A DNA stretch of 64,000 nt from Bacteroidetes bacterium HGW-Bacteroidetes-4 (GTDB lineage: Bacteria; Bacteroidota; Bacteroidia; Bacteroidales; SZUA-534): NCBI GenBank assembly GCA_002840905.1, contig PHDD01000002.1, positions 62,001 through 126,000 on the forward strand. The letters run 5' to 3'. The notes under the pieces are model-generated. The model worked only from the letters and a program-made list of their open reading frames with translations. It was not told the origin of the DNA and made no database searches. The translations under genes were made by a program, and so were the position numbers. This document shows, piece after piece, positions 43,245 to 53,308 of the stretch (the first letter of the stretch is position 1; each line of letters opens with the position of its first letter).

Positions 43245-43826
43245 TTATTCCCAAATTATACTTTTAGTCTCAGCAATTATAACACTTCCATCCGATTTTA
43301 AGAGCTTAATAGTAAACACATGCTCCATTTCCATTGAAGGTTTTTCAGCTAGATAAATAACTGCCCTATAAGAATTTTGTGGATTCATGAATTTTTTCAA
43401 ATCAATTTCACTAAGTTTTAAATTTTGTAAATCACAATCATAGTAATCGTCAGCCATGCAAAGTTGTATTTTAAACAACTCATTAAGCAATGAATTCGCT
43501 GGATAAGCCTCATTAAAATCAGCATTACTGGTAAGCTCAATTCCGGTAAGTGGATGTTTCATTCCCGCCCAGCCTTCGTTACAGGCTAAAGCATAGGTTT
43601 TTGAAAAAAAATCAAAACTAATTTGGGATTGAGCCATCCAATCCAGATTTAGTGCTTGTATCTGAAAGTGTAGACTATCATCAGCTGCAATTGTATTATT
43701 TCTTTCAGCAATACTAATTTCTGTAAAATCGTAATAATCCACATCCTCGCAGTAATGCAAATCACACGACTGAATCAATGCAACAACATAATATGCTATT
43801 AAAAGAATAACCCCTTTTTTAAACAT
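43245..43826 (-). CDS. Hypothetical lipoprotein, 193 aa
   Basis: I do not recognise a family. The N-terminal signal ends L-I-Q-S-C, with Cys21 as the probable lipidation site, and is followed by a Cys- and Tyr-rich segment (C-D-L-H-Y-C-E-D-V-D-Y-Y-D-F). The mature part is mixed, with W-A-G-M-K-H-P-L-T-G-I-E-L in the middle. It lies just downstream of the phosphofructokinase genes on the same strand, with a 99-base gap, and is probably independent. Confidence 0.55.
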   Translation of the reverse strand: MFKKGVILLIAYYVVALIQSCDLHYCEDVDYYDFTEISIAERNNTIAADDSLHFQIQALNLDWMAQSQISFDFFSKTYALACNEGWAGMKHPLTGIELTSNADFNEAYPANSLLNELFKIQLCMADDYYDCDLQNLKLSEIDLKKFMNPQNSYRAVIYLAEKPSMEMEHVFTIKLLKSDGSVIIAETKSIIWE

Positions 43827-43925
43827 TATCAGAACTTATTAAATATAGGTGTTAACTAAGTATATTTCTCTTGGTTATAGAAAAGTAGCATGGCAAGCAA
43901 AAAATCCAATCCAAACAATAACTGT

Positions 43926-45128
43926 TTAACTTCCTGTCATTATAAAAGTTGGTTTCATCTCGAACGAATTATATTGAGGACGCAGGCGCTTCGTATTGTA
44001 AAACTGGCTCACATCGACCCGTTTTTTAGTAGCTGTAACTACTTCGAGCGGAACATTATCGTACCGTCCGTTTTGGAGTATAACCATACGCCCGTGGATG
44101 CCTTTTAGTATTAAATCGAGCGCCAGATTACCATAGGCCATGGGAACGATGGAATCCATAGCATCAGGGTCTCCTCCGCGAACCATATACCCCAGATTCT
44201 GACTGATGTAATTAATGGTTCGCCCCTTATTGTATTTGGGTGCCAGTTCTTTTACCTTATCGGCAATAATTTGCCCAATGCCTCCTAATTTTTTATGACC
44301 ATAAGCATCGGTACTTTGCTGAGAAAAAAACATACTGTCCATTCCTTTAAAAGTAACTCCTTCAGAAGCCAATAAAACAGAATATTTGCTGGAACTGGAA
44401 TTTCGGTCTTCAACCATCAAACGGGCTAAATCGTCTAAATCAAACTGATACTCAGGAATGACACACCGATTGGCTGCTCCTGCCATGGTTGGTAAAAGAG
44501 CCGTAAAACCCGCGTAGCGACCAAATACTTCAATAATTAAAAAACGCTCATGTGAGCCGGCCGAGGTGCGTAAACTGTTTACCAGGCTAATAGTTCGGGT
44601 TACACAGGTACTGAATCCGATGCAATAATCGGTGCCCGGTACATCGTTATCCATGGTTTTGGGTATGGCCACTATTTTTACTCCTTCAGAATAGAGCCTT
44701 ACTCCATAACTCAGGGTATCATCGCCTCCAATAGGAATTAAATAATCAATCCCCAAAAATTCAAAGTTTTTAATCACCTCTGCGGTTAAATCATTACTCA
44801 CATTGGTGTATTTTTCCTTCAGATGATCGGGCATTTCGTTTAGTTTAACATGGCTGGGCCGCGTTCTTGAAGTATGCAAAAAGGTACCGCCAGTTCGTCC
44901 GGCACGGTTCACAATTTCTTCGGTAAGTTCAATAACAAAGGGAGAATTATCCACTTTTTTATCGCGTACTATATTAATGGGTCCGGCCCAGCCCCTGCGG
45001 AATCCTAACACCCGATATCCTTCGCGTAAAGCCCGAATAGTTATTGCCCTTATTGCCGGATTTAATCCGGGTACATCGCCACCACCGGTTAAAATGGCAA
45101 TAGTCCCTTTATGTAAATGCTTAACCAT
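43926..45128 (-). CDS. Phosphofructokinase-family enzyme 1, pyrophosphate-type residues
   Basis: A 400-residue PFK. The N-terminal nucleotide loop is L-T-G-G-G-D-V-P-G-L-N, and the substrate segments are G-R-T-G-G-T and P-K-T-M-D-N-D (residues 156-162). At the phosphodonor site it reads G-G-D-D-T (134-138), where ATP enzymes have G-G-D-G. The extra Asp together with Lys in P-K-T is the pyrophosphate-dependent signature. It is the shortest of three tandem paralogues. Donor specificity is inferred from these residues. Confidence 0.88.
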   Translation of the reverse strand: MVKHLHKGTIAILTGGGDVPGLNPAIRAITIRALREGYRVLGFRRGWAGPINIVRDKKVDNSPFVIELTEEIVNRAGRTGGTFLHTSRTRPSHVKLNEMPDHLKEKYTNVSNDLTAEVIKNFEFLGIDYLIPIGGDDTLSYGVRLYSEGVKIVAIPKTMDNDVPGTDYCIGFSTCVTRTISLVNSLRTSAGSHERFLIIEVFGRYAGFTALLPTMAGAANRCVIPEYQFDLDDLARLMVEDRNSSSSKYSVLLASEGVTFKGMDSMFFSQQSTDAYGHKKLGGIGQIIADKVKELAPKYNKGRTINYISQNLGYMVRGGDPDAMDSIVPMAYGNLALDLILKGIHGRMVILQNGRYDNVPLEVVTATKKRVDVSQFYNTKRLRPQYNSFEMKPTFIMTGS

Positions 45129-45250
45129 AATACAAGTGTTTTATATTAATGAATTGTTAGCATGTTAATTAGGCACTAATTTAAAGAATTATGCAATGCT
45201 ATTCAATAAATAAATTACCATTTTTTTTTGAATTGGTTTTTAATAGTGAG

Positions 45251-45286
45251 AAAAAAAAACAAAGCAGCTATTAGTGCGGCTTTGTT
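45251..45286 (-). terminator. Terminator after phosphofructokinase 2
   Basis: On the minus strand, AACAAAGC pairs with GCTTTGTT around a 13-base region that can extend the stem, followed by a run of nine T. It lies 20 bases after the stop codon of the 407-residue PFK gene. Confidence 0.82.
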
Positions 45287-45306
45287 GCATTGAAAATTAT
45301 CATATC

Positions 45307-46530
45307 TTACTCGTCCCAGTTCAGTATTTTAAAGAAATCAAACTCCTCGGGATCTTTTACATATTTCTTGGCAGCCCTATAGTCGGCTTTGGTAATATAA
45401 TGCAAATTATTTCTGTAAATAAGCTGAACTTTTTCCGAATCAACATTTACCAGCCTTGGTTTAACTTTTCCATTAGCGTCTTCAACATCTTTTAAAAACA
45501 ATGGAGTAATATCGCCATTTAAACTAACGGTAACCATACATCCGGTGTGTCCTTTAACAAACAACTGAAAAACTCCAAGTCCCAGTCGGGTAGCATAATT
45601 CAGGTCGTAAGCAATTGGTCGACAGCAACGCAATTCATAACCCAACTCATTGGGCCGGCTTTTTGTTACAATGCGGTGCTTTTTCAACTCCTGTTGAGTC
45701 AACATATTAAATATATGCGACTTGCTCACATTACCCAATTCCGGATGACCGTGTTCGTCGTAAGTAAAATTTACACCTGTATTTATAATCTCCTCTTCGC
45801 TCATAAAATGGAACACTCCTTCGCTGATAATAGCTACTCCATAGTCGATTCCCATAATGCGTCGTTTAACCATCGATGAAATGACCAGTTTTGTAATTTT
45901 TTCAAAACTCATTTTGGTCTTGTTAAACATCTCGGGGATAACTATCATTGGATAATGACAAGCGGTTCCAATGCCAAAAGCCAGGTGACCTGCTTCGCGC
46001 CCCATGGCCGAAACCACAAACCAGTTTCCACTGGTTCGGGCATCTTCATAAATGGTAGTTGCTAATCTTACGCCTTCTTCTTTTGCCGAATGGTAACCAA
46101 AAGTTGGTATTCCTTCGTCCAAAGGCAGGTCGTTATCAATGGTTTTGGGAACATGTATATTACTAATGTCTAACTGTTTTTCTTTTAAGTACTTCGACAA
46201 GCGGTTGGCGGTTGATGCGGTGTCGTCGCCCCCAATGGTAACCAACAAGCGTACATTATGCCGACGAAAAAAATCGTCTTTAAATTCGTTGTCTTTGGGC
46301 TTGTATCGGCTCATTTTAAGCGCTGAGCCACCCCGGCTATAGATTAAATCGGCAAATTCAAAATCGAGGTAATCGAACTCCGGCTCGTTTGAAAACAAGC
46401 TTTTGTAACCTCCGTGAATTCCTAAAACATCATAACCATTCTGCAAAAATATTTTGGTTACTGAACTTATTACTGTGTTAATTCCTGGTGCCGGACCACC
46501 GGCACATAAAATAGCCACTGCGTCTTTCAT
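45307..46530 (-). CDS. Phosphofructokinase-family enzyme 2, pyrophosphate-type residues
   Basis: A 407-residue PFK. Key blocks are L-C-A-G-G-P-A-P-G-I-N near the start, T-I-G-G-D-D-T (G-G-D-D-T at 100-104), and V-P-K-T-I-D-N-D (P-K-T-I-D-N-D at 128-134). The S-A-M-G-R-E-A-G-H-L-A-F-G fructose-6-phosphate segment is present. G-G-D-D with P-K-T predicts PPi rather than ATP as donor. It is separated from its neighbours by its own terminator downstream and a 217-base gap upstream. Confidence 0.88.
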   Translation of the reverse strand: MKDAVAILCAGGPAPGINTVISSVTKIFLQNGYDVLGIHGGYKSLFSNEPEFDYLDFEFADLIYSRGGSALKMSRYKPKDNEFKDDFFRRHNVRLLVTIGGDDTASTANRLSKYLKEKQLDISNIHVPKTIDNDLPLDEGIPTFGYHSAKEEGVRLATTIYEDARTSGNWFVVSAMGREAGHLAFGIGTACHYPMIVIPEMFNKTKMSFEKITKLVISSMVKRRIMGIDYGVAIISEGVFHFMSEEEIINTGVNFTYDEHGHPELGNVSKSHIFNMLTQQELKKHRIVTKSRPNELGYELRCCRPIAYDLNYATRLGLGVFQLFVKGHTGCMVTVSLNGDITPLFLKDVEDANGKVKPRLVNVDSEKVQLIYRNNLHYITKADYRAAKKYVKDPEEFDFFKILNWDE

Positions 46531-46688
46531 ACTAATAAAATTAAGTTTTAATGCATTATGTCTGTTTTTGAGTTGTACACTAAAAATCTTTAATAAACCG
46601 GCAAACTCGCCCTATGATTTAATGAAGAAATTGTTGGTTTTGTGCCTTTAAAAATCCCCAAAAATTAGCAAATCTTTTTTACAAGTTC

Positions 46689-46721
46689 AAAAAAAAAGGT
46701 GTTCCCCGAAAGAAACACCTT
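46689..46721 (-). terminator. Terminator after the long phosphofructokinase gene
   Basis: On the minus strand, AAGGTGTT pairs perfectly with AACACCTT around a 10-base loop, followed by a run of about nine T. It lies 27 bases after the stop of the 548-residue PFP gene, so this gene is probably transcribed alone. Confidence 0.85.
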
Positions 46722-46747
46722 GTACACAATTGACAATTCGTATATTT

Positions 46748-48394
46748 TTATTCAGCTTTTTCCAGAGCCAGTGTTTTGGTTGGGGCATCACAAACCTGAG
46801 CAGGTCCAAAATACTGAATGGGTCCGGGATAAATGTAGCTGGTGGTTTTAGCCCACTCGTCGCGGTGCGCAGCAAAGGTTTTAAAAGGTGTTCCGTCCAA
46901 ATCGACCAAAGCTTTTTGAATTACTGGTTTCATGGTACCATGACGGCGTTCCATATTCATCATCATGGTGGTTGGAACTCCGCCGGCTATCCATTCACTG
47001 GCTGGTTTGGTAGTATTCCGTATCGAAGCCATGTAGCCGGTTTTTCCTTCGCCAATTAATACAGCTGCAGTAAAACCTAAAGAATAGGTATAATCGGCAT
47101 CAAAATTCGAAGGAGCTGCACAACGTCCTTCATAACCAAAAAAGTGGTTTTGCGCGGCAAAACTGCCAACGTAGCGATCCTTTTTACGCAGCTTTTTCAA
47201 GCGTGCTTCCACCATTTCAATCAACAATTTATCGGTTTCGATGCGTGAAACCTGAACGTTTCCGTGAGGATCGCGATCCATTATCAACTGATCGGCAATA
47301 TCGGTTGGCAAACTGCCATAAACAATAGTCGATTCAGGAGATAATGCCGTAGCAACAAATTCGCGTTTCTCTAACTTTGATTCAATTTTTACAAATTCCT
47401 CTTCTTTATGAGCCATAATATCGTTAAGCTCAGCTATCAGCGTTTTCATTTCCGGAATAAACTCAATTAAACCTTCGGGAATCAGCACCGAACCAAAGTT
47501 CTCCTCATTGGCTGCACGAATAGCTATAACCTCGGCAATTTGCTTAACAATTTCCTGAAGGGTTTGCTTTTTTGCCTCAACTTCTTCAGAAATCAAAGCA
47601 ATGTTTGGCTGAGTTTGTAACGCACATTCCAAAGCTATATGTGATGCAGAGCGGCCCATTAACTTTATAAAATGCCAGTATTTTTTGGCTGAATTTGCAT
47701 CGCGCTGAATGTTTCCAATCAATTCGCTGTAAACTTTGCAGGCGGTGTCAAAACCAAATGAGGTTTCAATCATTTCGTTTTTCAAATCCCCGTCAATGGT
47801 TTTAGGGCAGCCAATAACCTGAATTCCTGCATCAATACCCTTATAATATTCAGCTAAAACACAAGCATTTGTGTTTGAATCGTCACCTCCAATTATTACA
47901 AGCGCATTAATTCCTAATTTTTTGCAATTTTCAGCTCCTTTATCAAACTGCGATTTTTCTTCAAGTTTTGTACGACCCGAACCAATTATATCGAAACCAC
48001 CGGTGTTCCTATAATGATCGACTACTTCTTTTGTTAATTCTATATAATTATTATTGGTCAATCCCGAAGGTCCACCTAAAAATCCATATAGTTTACTTTC
48101 CTCATTCAGACTTTTTAATCCATCAAACAATCCGGCAATAACATTATGTCCGCCCGGAGCTTGTCCACCCGATAAAATTACACCAACTTTAATGGCCGGA
48201 TAGCTTTTCTTAGTGCCCGATTCAAAAGTTAACAAGGGCATTCCGTAAGTATTCGGAAACAAACCTGCGATTTCTTTCTGGTCAGAAACTGACTCCGTTT
48301 TTGCTCCTTCAACTACTTTAACAGTACCTTTTAACGATTCCGGAAGTTTTGGCTGATAATCTTCCCGTGCAATTTGTAATGCGCTTTTTATCAT
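46748..48394 (-). CDS. pfp: Diphosphate--fructose-6-phosphate 1-phosphotransferase, long form
   Basis: A 548-residue enzyme of the long PFP class. The N-terminal extension is followed by [11 protein letters not shown]. The donor site is [10 protein letters not shown] (G-G-D-D-S at 169-173), and the P-K-T-I-D-G-D segment (197-203) has Gly where ATP-type enzymes have Asn. The fructose-phosphate segment [13 protein letters not shown] is typical. It catalyses reversible PPi-dependent phosphorylation of fructose 6-phosphate, saving ATP and allowing gluconeogenic flux. Confidence 0.94.
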   Translation of the reverse strand: MIKSALQIAREDYQPKLPESLKGTVKVVEGAKTESVSDQKEIAGLFPNTYGMPLLTFESGTKKSYPAIKVGVILSGGQAPGGHNVIAGLFDGLKSLNEESKLYGFLGGPSGLTNNNYIELTKEVVDHYRNTGGFDIIGSGRTKLEEKSQFDKGAENCKKLGINALVIIGGDDSNTNACVLAEYYKGIDAGIQVIGCPKTIDGDLKNEMIETSFGFDTACKVYSELIGNIQRDANSAKKYWHFIKLMGRSASHIALECALQTQPNIALISEEVEAKKQTLQEIVKQIAEVIAIRAANEENFGSVLIPEGLIEFIPEMKTLIAELNDIMAHKEEEFVKIESKLEKREFVATALSPESTIVYGSLPTDIADQLIMDRDPHGNVQVSRIETDKLLIEMVEARLKKLRKKDRYVGSFAAQNHFFGYEGRCAAPSNFDADYTYSLGFTAAVLIGEGKTGYMASIRNTTKPASEWIAGGVPTTMMMNMERRHGTMKPVIQKALVDLDGTPFKTFAAHRDEWAKTTSYIYPGPIQYFGPAQVCDAPTKTLALEKAE

Positions 48395-48743
48395 CTGTAT
48401 AAATATTTACATTTTTAAATTCGTTATTTTTTTTTTAGATTCTCATCTGCTTTAAAAAACTAAGCTCAATACCGACAAAATATGTTTTATAATATTGTTA
48501 TAAAGCGATGTTTTGCGGCGCAAAAATAATACTATTCCCCGGTTAAACAATGCTGGTTTTTTTAAAATATTTATGATACTGCTCATATTCTGTTAGCTTT
48601 TGTAACCAAACTACCAAGGGGAATAACAAAATGACGCAAAAACAAGAAAGAAGGCCGGACAGGTTAAACATTAGATGATAAAATTTGTAGGCTGCTAAAG
48701 GTTTATTTTGTAAATTTCGCGTTCTAAAATAAAATGTAACCTT
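48395..48743. other. Divergent intergenic region, 349 bases
   Basis: The gap between pfp and the nucleotidase gene holds a pfp promoter at 48521-48550 and AT-rich sequence. I see no ORF of note, tRNA, or strong hairpin. The start-proximal part (about 48690-48720) may hold the nucleotidase promoter, but no clear TAnnTTTG box is present. Confidence 0.5.
48521..48550 (-). promoter_or_regulatory. Promoter of pfp
   Basis: On the minus strand, TTG (48548-48550) is followed after 19 bases by TATTTTTG (48521-48528), a full match to the Bacteroidota consensus. It lies about 126 bases before the pfp start, leaving a long 5' leader. Confidence 0.55.
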
Positions 48744-50492
48744 ATGAAGTTAATTAATACATTTTTACGTGCATTGGTGTTATCACTGTTTATAGCATCT
48801 TGTTCTCAAAAACCCGCTGAAGTTACCATCAACTTAATTCAAAGCACTGACATTCACGGCACATTATTTCCGTACGATTTTATTGAACAAAAGGAAATGA
48901 CGAATTCGCTGGCCAGTGTTTATACTTATGTAAAAGAAGTTCGAAGCAATAATCCCGATGGAGTTGTACTGCTCGACAACGGCGACTACCTGCAGGGGCA
49001 ACCCACCGTGTATTATTACAATTTTGAAGATACTGTTTCGAGTCATCTGGGAGCCGACATTTTTAATTATATGCGATACGATGCGGCCGTTGTTGGAAAC
49101 CACGACATTGAAACCGGACATTCGGTGTATGACCGCTTCAGGAAAGAAATTAAAATGGCTTACATGGCAGCTAATGCCATAAATACCAAAACCGGCGAAT
49201 CGTATTTTGATGCGTACACCATTATTGAGCGTCAGGGAATAAAGATTGCCGTATTGGGTATGATTACTCCCGGAATTCCCAACTGGTTGCCGGAATCGTT
49301 ATGGAGCGGTATTGAGTTTGCCGACATGATTGAAACCGCAAAAAAATGGATACCCATTATTCAGGAAAAAGAAAATCCGGATTTAATTATCGGATTATTC
49401 CACTCAGGCATTGACCACACCTATAATAATAATCAGGAAAGTACTTATTTAAACGAAAATGCCACACGCCTGGTAGCCGAACAAGTGCCTGGGTTCGATA
49501 TTGTTATGGCCGGTCACGATCATAAAAAATTCAACGAAAAAATTGTAAATGTAAACGGCGATACCGTTATACTGCTCGATCCTAGAAGCCATGCACGAGC
49601 AGTTGCATCGGTTAAAATTCAGTTTACTTACAATAAAAAAGAAAAAAAATACCACAAAATCATTCACCCGAGTATTGTTGATGTGGAACAATACGCACCC
49701 GACTCTCTTTTTATGGCCCAATTTTCGGAACCATTCAACAAAGTTAAAACCTATGTTTCGCGTCAAATTGGAACCTTTTCGCATCCCATCGATTCAAAAG
49801 ACGCATACTTTGGCAATAGTGCCTTTATCGATCTGATTCATCAGGTACAACTGGAAGTTTCACAGGCCGACATTTCGTTCACCTCGCCCCTTTCGTTCAG
49901 GACAAAAATAAAACAAGGACCGGTTTATGTAAGCGATTTGTTTAAACTTTACAAATACGAGAACCTGCTCTATACCATTCATTTAACCGGTAAAGAAATT
50001 GATGCTTATCTGGAATACTCTTGTAACTTATGGTTTAATCAGATGAAAAACAAAAACGATCATCTACTTAAGATAGAAAAGAACGAACAGGGATACTACC
50101 GATTAAGTAATCAGTATTACAATTTTTCATCGGCTTCGGGAATTGATTACCTGGTTGATGTAAGCAAACCTTTCGGTAAGCGGGTAAAGATACTTGGGTT
50201 AACCAACGGAACTAATTTTTATTCCGATTCAACCTTTAGTGTTGCAGTTAATTCGTACCGAGGAAACGGGGGTGGTGGACATTTAACCGATGGAGCCGGT
50301 TTATTGGCCGACGAACTAAGAAACCGATTAGTTAATTCCACACCTTTCGACTTACGCTATTACCTGATGAAATGGATTGAAAAGGAACAAACCGTTGATG
50401 CTGTTAAAGCCAGCAACTGGAGAATAATTCCCGAAGATTACTTCGAAAACGGGAAGCGTAAAGATATGAAATTGCTTTTCGAGGAACATTAG
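48744..50492 (+). CDS. Lipoprotein 5'-nucleotidase/2',3'-cyclic phosphodiesterase-type metallophosphatase
   Basis: A 582-residue two-domain enzyme, probably lipid-anchored at Cys20 (I-A-S-C). The metallophosphatase domain shows S-T-D-I-H-G, L-D-N-G-D-Y-L, V-G-N-H-D-I-E, and A-G-H-D-H-K. The C-terminal 5'-nucleotidase domain has F-R-T-K and the V-N-S-Y-R-G-N-G-G-G-G-H loop that binds the nucleobase. It would release nucleosides and phosphate from extracellular nucleotides or cyclic nucleotides at the cell surface. It is the first of a plus-strand run with the MutS-like gene. Confidence 0.88.
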   Translation: MKLINTFLRALVLSLFIASCSQKPAEVTINLIQSTDIHGTLFPYDFIEQKEMTNSLASVYTYVKEVRSNNPDGVVLLDNGDYLQGQPTVYYYNFEDTVSSHLGADIFNYMRYDAAVVGNHDIETGHSVYDRFRKEIKMAYMAANAINTKTGESYFDAYTIIERQGIKIAVLGMITPGIPNWLPESLWSGIEFADMIETAKKWIPIIQEKENPDLIIGLFHSGIDHTYNNNQESTYLNENATRLVAEQVPGFDIVMAGHDHKKFNEKIVNVNGDTVILLDPRSHARAVASVKIQFTYNKKEKKYHKIIHPSIVDVEQYAPDSLFMAQFSEPFNKVKTYVSRQIGTFSHPIDSKDAYFGNSAFIDLIHQVQLEVSQADISFTSPLSFRTKIKQGPVYVSDLFKLYKYENLLYTIHLTGKEIDAYLEYSCNLWFNQMKNKNDHLLKIEKNEQGYYRLSNQYYNFSSASGIDYLVDVSKPFGKRVKILGLTNGTNFYSDSTFSVAVNSYRGNGGGGHLTDGAGLLADELRNRLVNSTPFDLRYYLMKWIEKEQTVDAVKASNWRIIPEDYFENGKRKDMKLLFEEH

Positions 50493-50524
50493 CGAGCCAA
50501 AAATTAACAGCAATAATTTAATTC

Positions 50525-52309
50525 ATGTCGGTTTATAAAACACGCCTCGATAACTTTCAGTCTGAATTAAAAAAAGTAAAACAAAAACATGGCACGGTGT
50601 CGTTGTTGCGTTTAATTGTTTTTTTAATGTTGGCACTCTCCTGGTTTTATATCATTGCCATTCATCTTACCCTTGGAATTGTTATGGGCTCAAGTCTGGT
50701 AATATTATTCTTTGTGCTTTTAAAATGGCACAAACAAATTGAAGATAAACGTGATTTTCTTAAACAACTTTGCGACATTAACCAACAGGAATTGCAATGT
50801 TCGCAAGGAAACTATCAGTCGTTTCCTGCTGGCGATGCCTATGTAGATCACAGCCATCCTTACTCCTACGACATGGATTTGTTTGGTAACGGCTCACTTT
50901 TTCAGTACCTGAACCGAACCATAAGTATTGGCGGCGAGAAAAAACTGGCTCACTGGTTAAGCCAGACTCCATTGCCCGCAGCGAGTATCACAAAACATCA
51001 ACAAGCGATTCATGAATTAGCTCCACAAATTGACTTACGGCAACATTTCAGGGCTTATGGCTCCCTGATTCAAACCACAGAGACCGAAGATCAATTTATA
51101 AAAAACTGGTTGCAATTGCCATCATTTTTCGATTACAAGAACTGGGCAGCCGTTTACCTTTGTTTGGTTCCTATTCTTAATTTAACCCTAATCGGACTAG
51201 CTATTGGAGGCATTTTACCCGGAACACTGATTTTGTATTTAATTTTGGCTAATCTGGCACTGGTTGGAAGCAAAATTAAGCGTTTTAATAAGGCTTATTT
51301 TTATTTGAATAAAAGCCACAACAGCCTAAAAAAGATGTTGCATTTGTTGCGTTTGAGTGAATCGGTGCAAGCCAAAGCTCCCTTATTAAAAGAACTAAAA
51401 GCCGAGCTTTACCATCAGAATATCCCGGCAAGCAAACAGATTAAGCAATTGACCAAATTACTGGATGCGCTGGACAATAGGAATAATTTGATTGTGGGCA
51501 TTATTTTAAACTCGCTGTTGTTGTGGGACTGGAATTTATTGTTTCGCATTGAACGCTGGCAAAAAAGTCACCAGCCCGATTATGAAAAATGGCAGGAAAC
51601 TCTGGCCTACTTTGATGCCTTATGCAGTTTGGCCGGTTTCGCATTCAATCACCCCGATTTCAGCTATGCTGAATTATCGCAAGCCGAATTTGAATTTAAA
51701 GCCCAACAAATAGGGCATCCGCTTTTGCCGGCTCAGGTGCGCATTTGCAACGATTTTTCGCTCGATCAAAGTCCCCGATATGCTATTATTACCGGAGCTA
51801 ATATGGCCGGGAAAAGTACCTTTTTGCGGACCATAGCAACCAATTTGGTATTGGCCGGATGCGGTGCTCCGGTTTGTGCCAAACTCCTGCGTTTTACCCC
51901 GCTCCCTTTGCATTCGAGTATGCGGGCCGAAGATTCGCTAATGAAAAATGAATCGTACTTTTTTGCTGAACTAAAAAGGCTGCAACGAATCACGCGGGAA
52001 TTGGATAAAGGAGAAAAACTCTTTATCATTCTCGATGAAATTTTGCGTGGAACCAATTCTGAAGACAAACGAAAAGGTTCTATTGGTTTTATAAAAAAAA
52101 TAACCTCAAAACAAGCGTATGGATTAGTTGCCACACACGATCTGGAACTGGCACGTTTGGCCGAACAACAACCTGATATTTTTAAAGCGCTGTGTTTTGA
52201 AGTAGCTATAAAAAACAACGAACTGCAATTCGACTATAAATTGCAGCCCGGTGTAACTAAAAATATGAATGCCTCTTTTTTAATGAAGCAAATGGGAATA
52301 ATTGATTAA
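50525..52309 (+). CDS. MutS-like ATPase with membrane-spanning N-terminal region
   Basis: A 594-residue protein. The C-terminal ATPase is MutS-type: I-T-G-A-N-M-A-G-K-S-T-F-L-R-T (near residue 420), L-F-I-I-L-D-E-I-L-R-G-T-N, and V-A-T-H-D-L-E-L-A. The N-terminal mismatch-recognition and connector domains are missing. Instead there are hydrophobic helices at about residues 28-65 and 200-245, suggesting a membrane protein. This shape is seen in Bacteroidota MutS-family members of unknown role. True mismatch repair is unlikely for this copy. It follows the nucleotidase by 32 bases. Confidence 0.85.
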   Translation: MSVYKTRLDNFQSELKKVKQKHGTVSLLRLIVFLMLALSWFYIIAIHLTLGIVMGSSLVILFFVLLKWHKQIEDKRDFLKQLCDINQQELQCSQGNYQSFPAGDAYVDHSHPYSYDMDLFGNGSLFQYLNRTISIGGEKKLAHWLSQTPLPAASITKHQQAIHELAPQIDLRQHFRAYGSLIQTTETEDQFIKNWLQLPSFFDYKNWAAVYLCLVPILNLTLIGLAIGGILPGTLILYLILANLALVGSKIKRFNKAYFYLNKSHNSLKKMLHLLRLSESVQAKAPLLKELKAELYHQNIPASKQIKQLTKLLDALDNRNNLIVGIILNSLLLWDWNLLFRIERWQKSHQPDYEKWQETLAYFDALCSLAGFAFNHPDFSYAELSQAEFEFKAQQIGHPLLPAQVRICNDFSLDQSPRYAIITGANMAGKSTFLRTIATNLVLAGCGAPVCAKLLRFTPLPLHSSMRAEDSLMKNESYFFAELKRLQRITRELDKGEKLFIILDEILRGTNSEDKRKGSIGFIKKITSKQAYGLVATHDLELARLAEQQPDIFKALCFEVAIKNNELQFDYKLQPGVTKNMNASFLMKQMGIID

Positions 52310-52317
52310 CTGCAAGA

Positions 52318-53112
52318 TTAAAACGCCCAACCAATTCTAAGACCTGCGGTTACCGCCATTGGGAAATCTTCGCCTCCAACAATAAAACCATAATTAAGTG
52401 TCTCGTAATTATCGTTACCCAAACCGTAGCCCAGACCAAAATAGGAATCAACCACAAAGGCATCGTTAAAAACCCATTGCTTTCCAAATTTTAAAGTAAA
52501 GGCAAAGGCAAATTCATCCGTCGAAGTTCTGGTTCCGTCAGAATACCAGTAATCGTAGTTCCATTTATCGTATTTTACATACCGTAAAGCCAATTCCGGA
52601 GCAAAATAAGCCCCTTTTAAAATATGCGAATAATGCATTCGTTGCATGTAAAAGTCGGGTGTGCGAATAAATTTATAGGCAAACTTTCCGTAAGCCCCCT
52701 TTGGATTAACATCCAACTGGTCGATACCCAAACCCACAATACCCAAGGCAACTTCCCACGATTGGCCCGGCTTGTAGTTTTGTTCATAGGCAATTTCGGT
52801 ACTACCAACCAAAGGCGATAAAAAATTAAACTTTAAAGCCCTACGATTCTGATTGATATAATACTCTGCGTTGTTAAAAGTGTTTCCTTCAATTTTTATT
52901 ACTTCGCCGGTGTTAAATTCCACCCGATCGACCAGGGCTTTATCAATTCCAAAAATGATATTGGGATTCTTTTCGTAATAATATTTTACTTCAGCTGAGG
53001 CTATTTCTGAAACCGTGCAAACTATTTCTTCGCCACTTAACTTTACTATTTTATCCTGACTCATAGCTGTAAAAGCCATAAGAATTAAACCAAAGGTTAG
53101 AATTTTTTTCAT
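52318..53112 (-). CDS. Predicted outer-membrane beta-barrel protein, 264 aa
   Basis: Signal peptide (hydrophobic residues 4-17, T-A-M-S-Q) followed by a short alpha/beta segment (residues 20-85) and a C-terminal barrel-like half. The last residues are R-I-G-W-A-F, with the terminal Phe that outer-membrane proteins use for BamA recognition. Glycine- and aromatic-rich strands such as Y-F-G-L-G-Y-G-L-G support this. I do not recognise a named family. It is convergent with the MutS-like gene. Confidence 0.6.
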   Translation of the reverse strand: MKKILTFGLILMAFTAMSQDKIVKLSGEEIVCTVSEIASAEVKYYYEKNPNIIFGIDKALVDRVEFNTGEVIKIEGNTFNNAEYYINQNRRALKFNFLSPLVGSTEIAYEQNYKPGQSWEVALGIVGLGIDQLDVNPKGAYGKFAYKFIRTPDFYMQRMHYSHILKGAYFAPELALRYVKYDKWNYDYWYSDGTRTSTDEFAFAFTLKFGKQWVFNDAFVVDSYFGLGYGLGNDNYETLNYGFIVGGEDFPMAVTAGLRIGWAF

Positions 53113-53257
53113 CGTTAGGGTTTTCGTTAATTATGCACCATAGATGCTTTATAAAGAATTTGGTTGCTTAAAAAAATTAATATAATTATTTGGCTTAAAG
53201 TAAGCTTATTCTGATAAATAAACAACACATAAAATCTAAAACAAATTGCTTCACCAA

Positions 53258-53285
53258 TTGTCAATGAGAATTATTACTACCTTTG
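53258..53285 (+). promoter_or_regulatory. Promoter of the zinc transporter operon
   Basis: TTG at 53258-53260, 17 bases, TACCTTTG at 53278-53285. This matches the Bacteroidota pattern and lies about 100 bases before znuA. The leader contains the inverted repeat at 53309-53344. Confidence 0.55.
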
Positions 53286-53308
53286 TTTCTGCTTAAATAA
53301 GCACGAGG

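Noticed and set aside
44977-45306. Possible small RNA between the first two phosphofructokinase genes
   Set aside because: The hairpin present is explained as the terminator of the upstream gene. No independent promoter is seen.
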